Assembly (NCBI GenBank): GCA_035304345.1
Contig: DATGQE010000070.1
Coordinates: forward strand, 62,001-126,000
Source: IDS-8 sp035304345
GTDB taxonomy: Bacteria > Pseudomonadota > Gammaproteobacteria > Steroidobacterales > Woeseiaceae
Reading direction: 5' to 3'
Length of the DNA stretch: 64,000 nucleotides
Position numbers and translations under genes: made by a program. Position 1 is the first letter of the stretch; each line of letters opens with the position of its first letter. The notes under the pieces are model-generated. The model had not been told where the DNA came from. It searched no databases and saw only the letters and a program-made list of their open reading frames with translations. Positions 42,165 through 49,722 of this stretch are shown here, one piece after another.

Positions 42165-42686
42165 GTGCCTGAGCGCCAGCGTATCCTCGGGCTCGATCCC
42201 GGCTCGCGACTCACCGGTTTCGGCATCGTGGATTTCGCCGGCGACCGCGCCTGCTACGTGGCGAGCGGCGGCATCCGCACCGCCGACGGGACTTTCGCCG
42301 AGCGCTTGCGGACGATTTTCGAAGCGGTGGCCGGGATCGCGGCGGAATACCGGCCGGACGCGGTCGTCCTGGAAACCGTGTTCGTGCACCGCAACGCGGG
42401 CAGCGCGCTCAAGCTCGGGCAGGCACGGTCGGCGGCGCTCTGCGCGACGTTCGGGCGCGACATCGCCATCTTCGAGTACGCGCCGCGCGAGATCAAGCTG
42501 GCGGTCGTGGGCACGGGCGCCGCGACCAAGGCCCAGGTCCAGCACATGGTGACGTCGCTGCTCGGCCTGTCGGGGCGCCCGGCGCCGGACGCGGCCGACG
42601 CGCTCGCGGCCGCCCTGTGCCACGGACACCGTCACCGGCTCGCCTCCCGGCTCGCGGGCACCGCGGCCGTCGCCGTGCCGAGATGA
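42165..42686 (+). CDS. ruvC: Holliday-junction endonuclease RuvC
   Basis: 173 residues from GTG 42165, chosen because it gives the usual RuvC length and an N-terminus (PERQRILGLDPGSRLTG) starting just before the catalytic Asp; a GTG at 42126 overlapping the yebC stop is possible and would add 13 residues. Acidic residues are in GLDPGSR, VVLETVF and DAADALAAALC. RuvC cuts four-way junctions in recombinational repair. Its stop overlaps ruvA by 4 bases. Confidence 0.94.
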   Translation: MPERQRILGLDPGSRLTGFGIVDFAGDRACYVASGGIRTADGTFAERLRTIFEAVAGIAAEYRPDAVVLETVFVHRNAGSALKLGQARSAALCATFGRDIAIFEYAPREIKLAVVGTGAATKAQVQHMVTSLLGLSGRPAPDAADALAAALCHGHRHRLASRLAGTAAVAVPR

Positions 42687-43270
42687 TCGGGTCGCTCCGG
42701 GGTCGTCTCGCCGCGAAGCTGCCGCCGCACGTCGTCGTCGAGTGCGGCGGTGTCGGCTACGAGCTCGAGACCCCCATGTCCACGTTCTTCGGGCTCCCGG
42801 ACGCGGGGGCCGAGGTCTTCCTGCACACCCACCTCGTGGTGCGCGACGATGCGCACGTGCTGTACGGTTTCGCCACGCCCGAGGAGAAGGCGCTGTTCCG
42901 CTCGCTGCTCAGGGTGAGCGGGGTCGGGGCGCGGATGGCGCTGGCCGTGCTCTCCGCCATGAGCGTGCGGGATTTCGAGCGCTGCGTGCAGCACGAGGAC
43001 GCGGCCAGGCTCACGAAGATCCCGGGGATCGGCCGCAAGACGGCCGAGCGCCTGATCATCGAGATGCGCGATCGCGTGGCCAAGACGGTCCCGGGGCCGG
43101 CGCCCGCCGTCCCGGCCGGCACGCCCGATGCCCGCAGCGAAGCGTTTGACGCGCTGGTCGCGCTCGGTTACAAGCCGGCCGAGGTGCAGCGGCTGCTCGG
43201 CAAGCTCGACGTGTCCGGCAAGAGCGCCGAAGACATCATCCGACTGGCGTTGAGGCAGGCCATTGCGTAA
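42683..43270 (+). CDS. ruvA: Holliday-junction DNA helicase subunit RuvA
   Basis: 195 residues from ATG 42683 (MIGSLRGRL), overlapping the ruvC stop. Domain I is an OB fold, followed by two helix-hairpin-helix motifs (LLRVSGVGARMALAVLS and LTKIPGIGRKTAERLIIEM) and the flexible linker and domain III that touches RuvB (AFDALVALGYKPAEVQRLL). RuvA binds four-way junctions and loads RuvB. It overlaps ruvB by 8 bases. Confidence 0.97.
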   Translation: MIGSLRGRLAAKLPPHVVVECGGVGYELETPMSTFFGLPDAGAEVFLHTHLVVRDDAHVLYGFATPEEKALFRSLLRVSGVGARMALAVLSAMSVRDFERCVQHEDAARLTKIPGIGRKTAERLIIEMRDRVAKTVPGPAPAVPAGTPDARSEAFDALVALGYKPAEVQRLLGKLDVSGKSAEDIIRLALRQAIA

Positions 43271-44321
43271 AGCGGCAGGTATCGAGCACGACCGCCTGAC
43301 GAGCGCGGCGCCGCGCGAGGAGGATCGTGCGTTCGACCGGGCGATCCGGCCGCGGACGCTCGCCGACTACGTTGGCCAGCCGAGCGTCAAGCAGCAGATG
43401 CACATCTTCATCACCGCGGCGAAGAACCGCGGCGAGGCGCTGGACCACGTCCTGATCTTCGGCCCGCCGGGCCTCGGCAAGACGACGCTCGCGCACATCG
43501 TGGCCAACGACCTGGGCGTGAACCTCAGGCAGACCTCCGGGCCGGTGCTGGAACGTCCCGGCGATCTCGCGGCGATCCTCACCAACCTCGAGCCGAGGGA
43601 CGTCCTGTTCGTCGACGAGATCCACCGCCTGAGCCCGGTGGTGGAGGAGGTGCTGTACCCGGCGATGGAGGATTTCCAGCTCGACATCGTGATCGGCGAG
43701 GGCCCGGCGGCGCGCTCCATCAAGCTCGACCTGCCGCCGTTCACGCTGGTCGGTGCCACCACGCGTGCGGGCCTGCTCACGTCGCCGCTGCGCGACCGTT
43801 TCGGCATCGTGCAGCGCCTCGAGTTCTACGGACAGGAGGATCTCGAGGCGATCGCGCGGCGCTCTGCGGGCATCCTCAACCTCGAGCTCGAGCCGGGCGG
43901 CGCGGCGCAGATCGCGGCGCGGGCACGCGGCACGCCGCGCATCGTGAACCGGCTGCTGCGCCGGGTGCGGGATTTCGCCGAGGTCGAGGCCGACGGCGTC
44001 GTCACGGAAGCCGTCGCGAACCGGGCGATGGACATGCTCGACGTGGACCCGAACGGGTTCGATGCGATGGACCGCAAGCTGCTCCACACCATCATCGACA
44101 AGTTCGACGGTGGCCCGGTCGGCATCGAGAGCCTGTCCGCGGCGCTGGGCGAGGAGCGGGGCACCATCGAGGACGTGATCGAGCCGTACCTCATCCAGCA
44201 GGGTTACCTGATGCGGACCGCACGCGGCCGGGTGGCCACCCGCAACGCCTGGCTGCTCTTCGGGCTCGCGCCACCGGAGCGCGAGCCGTACCCGGAGTTG
44301 CCGCTGTTCGACAGGTCTTGA
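43263..44321 (+). CDS. ruvB: Holliday-junction DNA helicase motor RuvB
   Basis: 352 residues. The start is the TTG at 43263, overlapping ruvA by 8 bases; no ATG exists before the family's conserved DRAIRPRTLADYVGQ. Walker A GPPGLGKTTLAHI, Walker B VLFVDEIHRL, sensor GATTRAGLLTSPLRDRFG and the C-terminal winged helix (LMRTARGRVAT) are all present. RuvB is the AAA+ branch-migration motor. Last gene of the ruvCAB set; ybgC follows 16 bases later. Confidence 0.97.
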   Translation: MRKAAGIEHDRLTSAAPREEDRAFDRAIRPRTLADYVGQPSVKQQMHIFITAAKNRGEALDHVLIFGPPGLGKTTLAHIVANDLGVNLRQTSGPVLERPGDLAAILTNLEPRDVLFVDEIHRLSPVVEEVLYPAMEDFQLDIVIGEGPAARSIKLDLPPFTLVGATTRAGLLTSPLRDRFGIVQRLEFYGQEDLEAIARRSAGILNLELEPGGAAQIAARARGTPRIVNRLLRRVRDFAEVEADGVVTEAVANRAMDMLDVDPNGFDAMDRKLLHTIIDKFDGGPVGIESLSAALGEERGTIEDVIEPYLIQQGYLMRTARGRVATRNAWLLFGLAPPEREPYPELPLFDRS

Positions 44322-44337
44322 GCCCCGGTCCGGCGCG

Positions 44338-44754
44338 ATGTCCCGAGAACCCGATTTCTGCTGGCCGGTGCGCGTCTACTACGAGGATTCGGACGCGCAG
44401 GGGCTCGTGTACTTCGCCAACTACTTCAAGTTCATGGAACGCGCGCGCACGGAATGGCTGCGGAGCCTCGGCGTGGAGCAGGACGTGCTGCTCCAAAAAC
44501 AGCGGCGCTGCTTCGTGGTCGTGGAGACCCGGGCGGAATTCCTCGCCCCGGCACGTTTCAATGAACGACTGCTCGTCACCGTGGGTCTCACGGACCGTGC
44601 GCGAGCGAGCTTTACGATCGAACAGGAGATATTCCGCGAGGGGCTCGAGGGCGAGCTCCTGTGCCGCGGCACGACGCGCGCGGCGTTCCTGAATGCCGAC
44701 ACGCTGAAACCCGTGCGTTTGCCAGACTCGATCTTTGCAGGGACTCCTACATGA
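44338..44754 (+). CDS. ybgC: Acyl-CoA thioesterase YbgC
   Basis: 138 residues, a hot-dog-fold thioesterase. The catalytic region VRVYYEDSDAQGLVYFANYFKFMERARTEWLR at about residues 10-41 carries the active Asp. YbgC hydrolyses short or phospholipid-linked acyl-CoA and is nearly always the first gene of the tol-pal cluster. Its stop overlaps the tolQ start by 4 bases. Confidence 0.95.
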   Translation: MSREPDFCWPVRVYYEDSDAQGLVYFANYFKFMERARTEWLRSLGVEQDVLLQKQRRCFVVVETRAEFLAPARFNERLLVTVGLTDRARASFTIEQEIFREGLEGELLCRGTTRAAFLNADTLKPVRLPDSIFAGTPT

Positions 44755-45440
44755 CCGCCGACCTTTCCTATCTCGAACTCATCATGCAAGCGAGCCTCGT
44801 CGTCAAGGCGGTGCTCGTGATCCTGCTCCTCGCCTCGTTCGTGTCCTGGAGCATCATTTTCGCCAAGCGGCGGCTGATCCAGCGCACCAAGGACGCCTCG
44901 GACACGTTCGAGGCGAACTTCTGGTCCGGCGGCGACCTCAACACGCTGTATCACAGCACGACGCGGGCCAAGGACGGCACGATCGGCATGGCGAGCCTGT
45001 TCGAGGCGGGATTCCGCGAGTTCAACCGCGGCATCCAGCAGCCGGACGTGCAGCCCGAGAAGCTGGTCGACGAATGCCGCCGCGCGATGCGCGTCGGCAT
45101 GATGCGCGAGGTCGACCGGCTGGAGCAGGGGCTCGCCACGCTCGCGACCATCGGCTCGACCAGCCCGTACGTCGGCCTGTTCGGCACGGTGTGGGGGATC
45201 ATGCACTCGTTCGCGGGGCTCGGTAACCGGCAGACGGCGACGCTCGCGGACGTCGCACCGGGCATCTCGGAAGCGCTGATCGCCACCGCCATGGGGCTGT
45301 TCGCCGCCATTCCCGCCGTCATCGCGTACAACCGCTACGCGGACAAGGTGGTCCGGCTCGAGATCCGCTACGACGGCTTCATGGAGGAATTTTCGAGCAT
45401 CCTCGAGCGCCACTCGCGCGCGCGGCGCAAGGGAGCGTGA
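44751..45440 (+). CDS. tolQ: Tol-Pal system inner-membrane protein TolQ
   Basis: 229 residues from ATG 44751. Three membrane helices, the first at about 18-38 and a hairpin later (LATIGSTSPYVGLFGTVWGIMHSF and GISEALIATAMGLFAAIPAVIAYN). With TolR it forms the proton-driven motor that energises TolA for outer-membrane constriction at division. The stop is next to tolR. Confidence 0.97.
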   Translation: MTADLSYLELIMQASLVVKAVLVILLLASFVSWSIIFAKRRLIQRTKDASDTFEANFWSGGDLNTLYHSTTRAKDGTIGMASLFEAGFREFNRGIQQPDVQPEKLVDECRRAMRVGMMREVDRLEQGLATLATIGSTSPYVGLFGTVWGIMHSFAGLGNRQTATLADVAPGISEALIATAMGLFAAIPAVIAYNRYADKVVRLEIRYDGFMEEFSSILERHSRARRKGA

Positions 45441-45441
45441 C

Positions 45442-45885
45442 ATGTCCACGCCGATGCAGAAACGCAAGCTCATGGGCGACATCAACGTCGTGCCTTACAT
45501 CGACGTCATGCTCGTCCTGCTCATCATCTTCATGGTGACGGCACCGCTGCTCACGCAGGGCATCGAGGTCGAGCTGCCCAAGGCGGCTGCCGAGCCCATC
45601 GAGACGGAAACCAACGACCCGCCGATCGTGCTGTCGGTCGACCGCGAGGGCAATCTCTACATCAACTACGGCGACGACGAGGACCAGCCGAAGAGCGGCA
45701 AACAGATCGTGGCGACCGTGTCCGCGATCCTGCGGAACCGGGCGGACACGCCCGTGCTGGTGAAAGCCGACCGCGCGGTGCCCTACGGCAACGTCGTCGG
45801 CGCGATGGTGCTGCTCCAGCAGGCGGGGGCGGACAACGTCGGTTTCGTCACGGATCCCCTGGACACCTATCCCGTCCCGGAATGA
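45442..45885 (+). CDS. tolR: Tol-Pal system protein TolR
   Basis: 147 residues. One N-terminal membrane helix preceded by INVVPYIDVMLVLLIIFMV, with the essential Asp in the helix, followed by a periplasmic domain. It partners TolQ in the proton channel. The gene starts 1 base after the tolQ stop. Confidence 0.97.
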   Translation: MSTPMQKRKLMGDINVVPYIDVMLVLLIIFMVTAPLLTQGIEVELPKAAAEPIETETNDPPIVLSVDREGNLYINYGDDEDQPKSGKQIVATVSAILRNRADTPVLVKADRAVPYGNVVGAMVLLQQAGADNVGFVTDPLDTYPVPE

Positions 45886-45900
45886 GACCGCGACCCGGCC

Positions 45901-46752
45901 ATGCGCGAAGAACGCGAAGAATCCAATGTCATCCCGATGCTGCTGGCGGCGCTGGTCCATTTCGCGATCTTCGCCGTCATGGTGGTGACGGTCGATTTCT
46001 CGCGGAAGCGGCCGGCGACCCCGCTCGCCATCCAGGCACGGCTGGTGACGGAGGACGCGCTGGCGCCGCCGCCCGACCCGGGGCCGAGCCCGGAGGAGAT
46101 TCGGCGCCAGCAGGAGCTCGAGCGGCAACGGCAGCAGGAGCTCGAGCGGCAGCGGCAGCTCGAGGCCGAGCAGGCGCGCATCCGTGCCGAGCAGGAGGCG
46201 GAGCAGCGGCGGCTCGCGCAGGAAGCGGAGGAGCGCCGCCAGCGCGAGGCGGCCGAGCGCGAGCGCCAGCGCCGGGAAGCGGAGGAGCGCCGGCGGCGCG
46301 AGGAAGCCGAGAAGGAGCGCCAGCGGCAGGAAGCCGAGAAGCGGCGGCAGGAGGAGGTCGAGCGCCAGCGGCGCGAGAACGAGCGCAAGCGTGCCGAGGC
46401 CGAAGCCGCGATGCGGGAGCGGTTGCTGCAGGAGGAGCTCGCGAGGGAGTCAGCGCGGCTGGAGGCCCTGGCCTCGGGGGCGATGGACCGTTATCGCTTC
46501 GCGATCACGCGCAAGATCGAGCAGAACTGGGTCCGCCCGGCGAGCGCCGGTCCGGGACTCGAGTGCGTCATCAACGTGCGCCAGGTGCCGGGCGGCGAGG
46601 TGATCAGCGCGACCATCGAACGCTGCAACGGCGACGCGGCCGTGCAGCGCTCGATCGAGGCGGCCGTGTTCAAGGCCTCGCCGCTGCCCGAGCCCGAGGA
46701 CCCCTCGTTGTTCGAGCGGAACTTGCGGATCACCTTCAAACCTGAACAATAG
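45901..46752 (+). CDS. tolA: Tol-Pal system protein TolA
   Basis: 283 residues, shorter than the E. coli protein (421). A single N-terminal membrane helix (about 15-34), a long Gln/Arg/Glu-rich coiled coil (about 60-185) made of near-repeats such as ERRRREEAEKERQRQ, and a C-terminal domain (about 190-283) that binds TolB/Pal and phage or colicins. The coiled coil is rich in Arg and Glu where E. coli has Ala and Lys. It transmits motor force across the periplasm. Confidence 0.95.
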   Translation: MREEREESNVIPMLLAALVHFAIFAVMVVTVDFSRKRPATPLAIQARLVTEDALAPPPDPGPSPEEIRRQQELERQRQQELERQRQLEAEQARIRAEQEAEQRRLAQEAEERRQREAAERERQRREAEERRRREEAEKERQRQEAEKRRQEEVERQRRENERKRAEAEAAMRERLLQEELARESARLEALASGAMDRYRFAITRKIEQNWVRPASAGPGLECVINVRQVPGGEVISATIERCNGDAAVQRSIEAAVFKASPLPEPEDPSLFERNLRITFKPEQ

Positions 46753-46778
46753 GCGCTTCCCGGGAGGCCGGAGGGCAG

Positions 46779-48113
46779 ATGCGTACAGGATCGATCGCGC
46801 GCGGGGCGCGCTCTTACAGGGCCTGGCGGCCGCTCATCGCGTGGCTCCTGCTGTTGCCGGGCCTGGCGGCGGCGCAGCTCGAAATCGAGATCACCCGCGG
46901 AGCGGGCAAGCAGACACCGATCGCGGTCGTGCCCTTCGGCTGGCAGGGCGCCGGCGCCCCGCCCATCGATGTCGCGGGCGTGATCGCGGCGGATCTCGAG
47001 CGCAGCGGGCGCTTCGCGCCGCTCGACGAGAACGACATGCTGCAGAAGCCGACCAGCGGCATCGACGTCGACTTCGACGACTGGTCGATCCTCGGGGTCG
47101 AGGCCGTCGTCGTCGGCCAGTTGAGCGAGACCGGCGACAACCGCTACAGCCTGCAGTTCCAGCTCTTCGACGTGTTCGGCGGCAAGCAGCTCGTCGGCTA
47201 CCGCATGCCGGCGACGCGCGGCACGCTGCGGCACGCCGCGCACCGGGCGGCCGACATGATTTTCGAGGAGCTGACCGGCATCAAGGGCGTGTTCGCGACG
47301 CGCATCGCGTTCGTGACCGCGAAGCGCGACCCAAGCGGCGAGACCACGTACTCGCTGATCGTCGCGGACGCGGACGGCGAGAACGAGCACACGATCGTGG
47401 AGTCGCCGGACCCGATCATGTCGCCGGCGTGGTCGCCCGACGCGCGCCAGATCGCTTACGTCTCCTTCGAAGGCGATGAGTCGTCGGTGTTCGTGCAGAC
47501 GCTGCGCACCGGCAATCGCATCCTGGTCTCGAAGGAGCCGGGCATCAACGGCGCCCCCGCGTTCTCGCCGGACGGCCGCAAGCTCGCCCTGACGCTCGGG
47601 GGCCTGGACGGCAACCTCGACGTGTACGTCATCGACCTGACGACGCGCGAGAAGACCCGCCTGACGACGAACCGGGCCATCGACACCGAGGCGAGCTGGA
47701 CCCCCGACGGGCGCATGATCTATTTCACCTCCGACCGCGGAGGCGGGCCGCAGATCTACCGCGTGCCCGCGACCGGCGGCACCCCCGAGCGCGTGACTTT
47801 CCAAGGCAGCTATAATGCGCGCCCGCGCCTGTCACCGGACGGGACGAAGCTGGCGATGGTGCACAACGACCGGGGGAACTTCCGCATTGCCGTCATGGAC
47901 CTCGCGCGCGGCGACGTGCTGGTCCTGTCCCAGGGGCGGCAGGACGAGAGCCCGAGCTTCGCGCCGAACAGCGACACGCTGATCTACGCCACGCGCCAGA
48001 GCCGCGACGGCGTGCTCGAGACCGTCACCGCGGACGGCCTGGTCCGGCAGCGCCTGAGCTCGGGCGAGGGCGACGTGCGGGAGCCGGTGTGGTCGCCGTT
48101 TCCGCCGAACTGA
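46779..48113 (+). CDS. tolB: Tol-Pal system protein TolB
   Basis: 444 residues with a signal sequence (cleavage near AAAQ). An N-terminal alpha/beta domain (IAVVPFGWQG) precedes a six-bladed propeller with the repeated motif SPAWSPDARQIAYVSFEG and GAPAFSPDGRKLALTL. TolB binds Pal and is released by TolA. It follows tolA by 26 bases. Confidence 0.97.
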   Translation: MRTGSIARGARSYRAWRPLIAWLLLLPGLAAAQLEIEITRGAGKQTPIAVVPFGWQGAGAPPIDVAGVIAADLERSGRFAPLDENDMLQKPTSGIDVDFDDWSILGVEAVVVGQLSETGDNRYSLQFQLFDVFGGKQLVGYRMPATRGTLRHAAHRAADMIFEELTGIKGVFATRIAFVTAKRDPSGETTYSLIVADADGENEHTIVESPDPIMSPAWSPDARQIAYVSFEGDESSVFVQTLRTGNRILVSKEPGINGAPAFSPDGRKLALTLGGLDGNLDVYVIDLTTREKTRLTTNRAIDTEASWTPDGRMIYFTSDRGGGPQIYRVPATGGTPERVTFQGSYNARPRLSPDGTKLAMVHNDRGNFRIAVMDLARGDVLVLSQGRQDESPSFAPNSDTLIYATRQSRDGVLETVTADGLVRQRLSSGEGDVREPVWSPFPPN

Positions 48114-48125
48114 TTTCGCGTCAGC

Positions 48126-48167
48126 ATGAAGATCGAACGACAAGTCATTGAAACTGAATTGAACTGA
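48126..48167 (+). other. Possible 13-codon upstream ORF in the pal leader
   Basis: Between tolB and pal, ATG 48126 opens a 13-codon frame ending at TGA 48165-48167. It lies inside a repeated GAACT stretch (48150-48174). There is no good ribosome site, so translation is doubtful. Confidence 0.2.
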
Positions 48168-48209
48168 ACTGAACGAAGGCTCTCCAACACTTCGAAAAGG
48201 ATTCGCACC

Positions 48210-48737
48210 ATGAGATTCGACAAGCTGCTGGCCGCCGGCTTACTGGCGCTCTTCGTGGCCGCCTGTGGCGGCAATCCCCCGATTCCCGACCCCGAGCCGG
48301 ATTCGTCGGGGACCCTCGGCCAGGACCGTGACGCGCGCTCGCGCGGCGCGGGCGGCGAGGGCCTGGGCGAGGGCGAGGCCATCGGCGACGACCGTCGCTC
48401 CGGGGAGCTCGGGATGGTGGTCTATTTCGATTTCGACCAGTCGGAGCTGCGCCCGGAGTACGCCGACCTCCTGTCCCGGCACGCGAACCGGCTTGCGAGC
48501 AACTCGCGGCTGCGGGTACGCCTCGAGGGGCATGCCGACGAGCGTGGCTCGCGCGAGTACAATATCGGCCTTGGCGAGCGCCGGGCGCAGGCCGTGCGGC
48601 GCATGCTGCTGATCCAGGGCGCCTCGGCGGAGCAGATCTCCACCGTGAGCTTCGGTGAGGAGCGTCCCGCGGCGCTCGGCAGCGACGAGGAAGCCTACGC
48701 GCTGAACCGCCGGGTGGAAATCAAGTACCTCAACTAG
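48210..48737 (+). CDS. pal: Peptidoglycan-associated lipoprotein Pal
   Basis: 175 residues. Lipobox LFVAAC at about residues 15-20, a Gly/Asp/Pro-rich linker, then the OmpA-like peptidoglycan-binding domain (VYFDFDQSELRPEYADLL, RLRVRLEGHADERGSREYNIGLGERRAQAVRRMLL). The Asp and Arg that hold meso-diaminopimelate are in place. It anchors the outer membrane to the cell wall. A gap of 96 bases to tolB may hold its own promoter. Confidence 0.97.
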   Translation: MRFDKLLAAGLLALFVAACGGNPPIPDPEPDSSGTLGQDRDARSRGAGGEGLGEGEAIGDDRRSGELGMVVYFDFDQSELRPEYADLLSRHANRLASNSRLRVRLEGHADERGSREYNIGLGERRAQAVRRMLLIQGASAEQISTVSFGEERPAALGSDEEAYALNRRVEIKYLN

Positions 48738-48747
48738 GCGAGGGCAG

Positions 48748-49515
48748 GTGAACCGCATGCCAACCCATCGAACGCTGCTTGGCGCCGCTGCCGCCGCGGT
48801 GCTTCTCGCGGGCTGCGCGATGCAGAACCCGCAGGAGGACCCGGTGGTCGTCAAGCTGAACGAGATCGAGCGCCGGCTGGCCGCGGTCGAGCGCATCCTC
48901 GCGAACGGCAGCCTGGTCGACATGGCCGTGCAGGTGGACAACCTGCAACGCGCGACCGCCGAGCTGCGCGGGCGCACCGAAAGCCTCGAGCACCAGGCCG
49001 GGGAGACGACGAACCGGCAGCGCGACCTCTACCAGGACCTCGACCAGCGGATCCAGCTCCTGGAGCAGCGGCTGCAGGGCGGCGGTGCGGACACGCCGCT
49101 GGCGCCGGGGCAGCTCCCGGTGCCCGGCGGCTCGGATCGCGACAACTACCAGGCCGCCTTCGAGCTCTTGAAGCGGCAGCAGTACGCGGATGCCGCCGCC
49201 GCGTTCAAACAGTTCTTGCGAAACTACCCGGACAGCGATCTCGCCGACAACGCCCAGTACTGGCTGGCCGAGACGTACTACGTGACCGGCGATTTCGAGC
49301 AGGCGCTGCGCGAGTTCGCGGTCGTCATCGACGACCACCCGCAGTCGAGCAAGGTAGCGGACGCCCTGCTCAAGATGGGCTACTGCAATTTCGAGCTGAA
49401 GCGCTGGGATGCGGCGCGCGATGCGCTCCGGCGCGTGCAACGCGAGTTTCCCGACACGACCGCAGCGCGCATGGCCGACCAGCGGCTCGACATGATGCGC
49501 GAGCAGGGTGTGTGA
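48748..49515 (+). CDS. cpoB: Cell-division coordinator CpoB
   Basis: 255 residues from GTG 48748 (an ATG 9 bases later is possible). N-terminal signal ending in LLAGC, a coiled-coil region (about 35-110) and TPR repeats at the C-terminus (YQAAFELLKRQQYADAAAAFKQFLRNYPDSDLADNAQYWLAETYY). CpoB couples Tol-Pal to peptidoglycan synthesis by PBP1B. E. coli CpoB is a soluble periplasmic protein, whereas this one carries a lipobox and would be membrane-anchored. The tRNA-Lys follows, as in E. coli. Confidence 0.93.
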   Translation: MNRMPTHRTLLGAAAAAVLLAGCAMQNPQEDPVVVKLNEIERRLAAVERILANGSLVDMAVQVDNLQRATAELRGRTESLEHQAGETTNRQRDLYQDLDQRIQLLEQRLQGGGADTPLAPGQLPVPGGSDRDNYQAAFELLKRQQYADAAAAFKQFLRNYPDSDLADNAQYWLAETYYVTGDFEQALREFAVVIDDHPQSSKVADALLKMGYCNFELKRWDAARDALRRVQREFPDTTAARMADQRLDMMREQGV

Positions 49516-49535
49516 CCGGACCCGCGCGGTCCGGT
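49515..49535 (+). terminator. Hairpin directly after cpoB
   Basis: ACCGGACC and GGTCCGGT pair over 8 bp with a 5-base loop, starting at the last base of the cpoB stop codon. The T run that follows is weak. It may end the tol-pal transcript or act as a processing site before the tRNA. Confidence 0.5.
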
Positions 49536-49540
49536 ATCAT
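49535..49540 (+). promoter_or_regulatory. -10 element of tRNA-Lys
   Basis: TATCAT at 49535-49540 with TGACCG 16 bases upstream forms a plausible sigma-70 promoter about 22 bases before the tRNA. The -35 overlaps the cpoB stop and the hairpin. Confidence 0.4.
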
Positions 49541-49561
49541 GCTCCGCCCGCGCGATTCCGG

Positions 49562-49636
49562 GGGGCGTTAGCTCAGAGGTAGAGCATTCGGCTTTTAACC
49601 GACTGGTCGTAGGTTCGATCCCTACACGCCCCACCA
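49562..49636 (+). tRNA. tRNA-Lys (anticodon TTT)
   Basis: 75 bases with encoded CCA. The acceptor GGGGCGT pairs with ACGCCCC; the D arm contains TTAGCTCAGAGGTAGAGC; the anticodon arm CGGCTTTTAACCG gives anticodon TTT; the T arm is GTAGGTTCGATCCCTAC. Its place after cpoB is shared with E. coli. Confidence 0.97.
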
Positions 49637-49665
49637 TTCCCCCTCGATTTCACTCGAAACAGGCG

Positions 49666-49685
49666 ACGACCGGCCTTCCGGTCGT
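49666..49685 (+). terminator. Hairpin after tRNA-Lys
   Basis: ACGACCGG and CCGGTCGT pair over 8 bp with the loop CCTT, 29 bases after the tRNA, followed by TATGATTA. It could end the tRNA transcript or precede thrA; the T run is poor. Confidence 0.45.
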
Positions 49686-49722
49686 TATGATTACCCGCTT
49701 TGCGCCCGGGGAGCGGTAAGAG

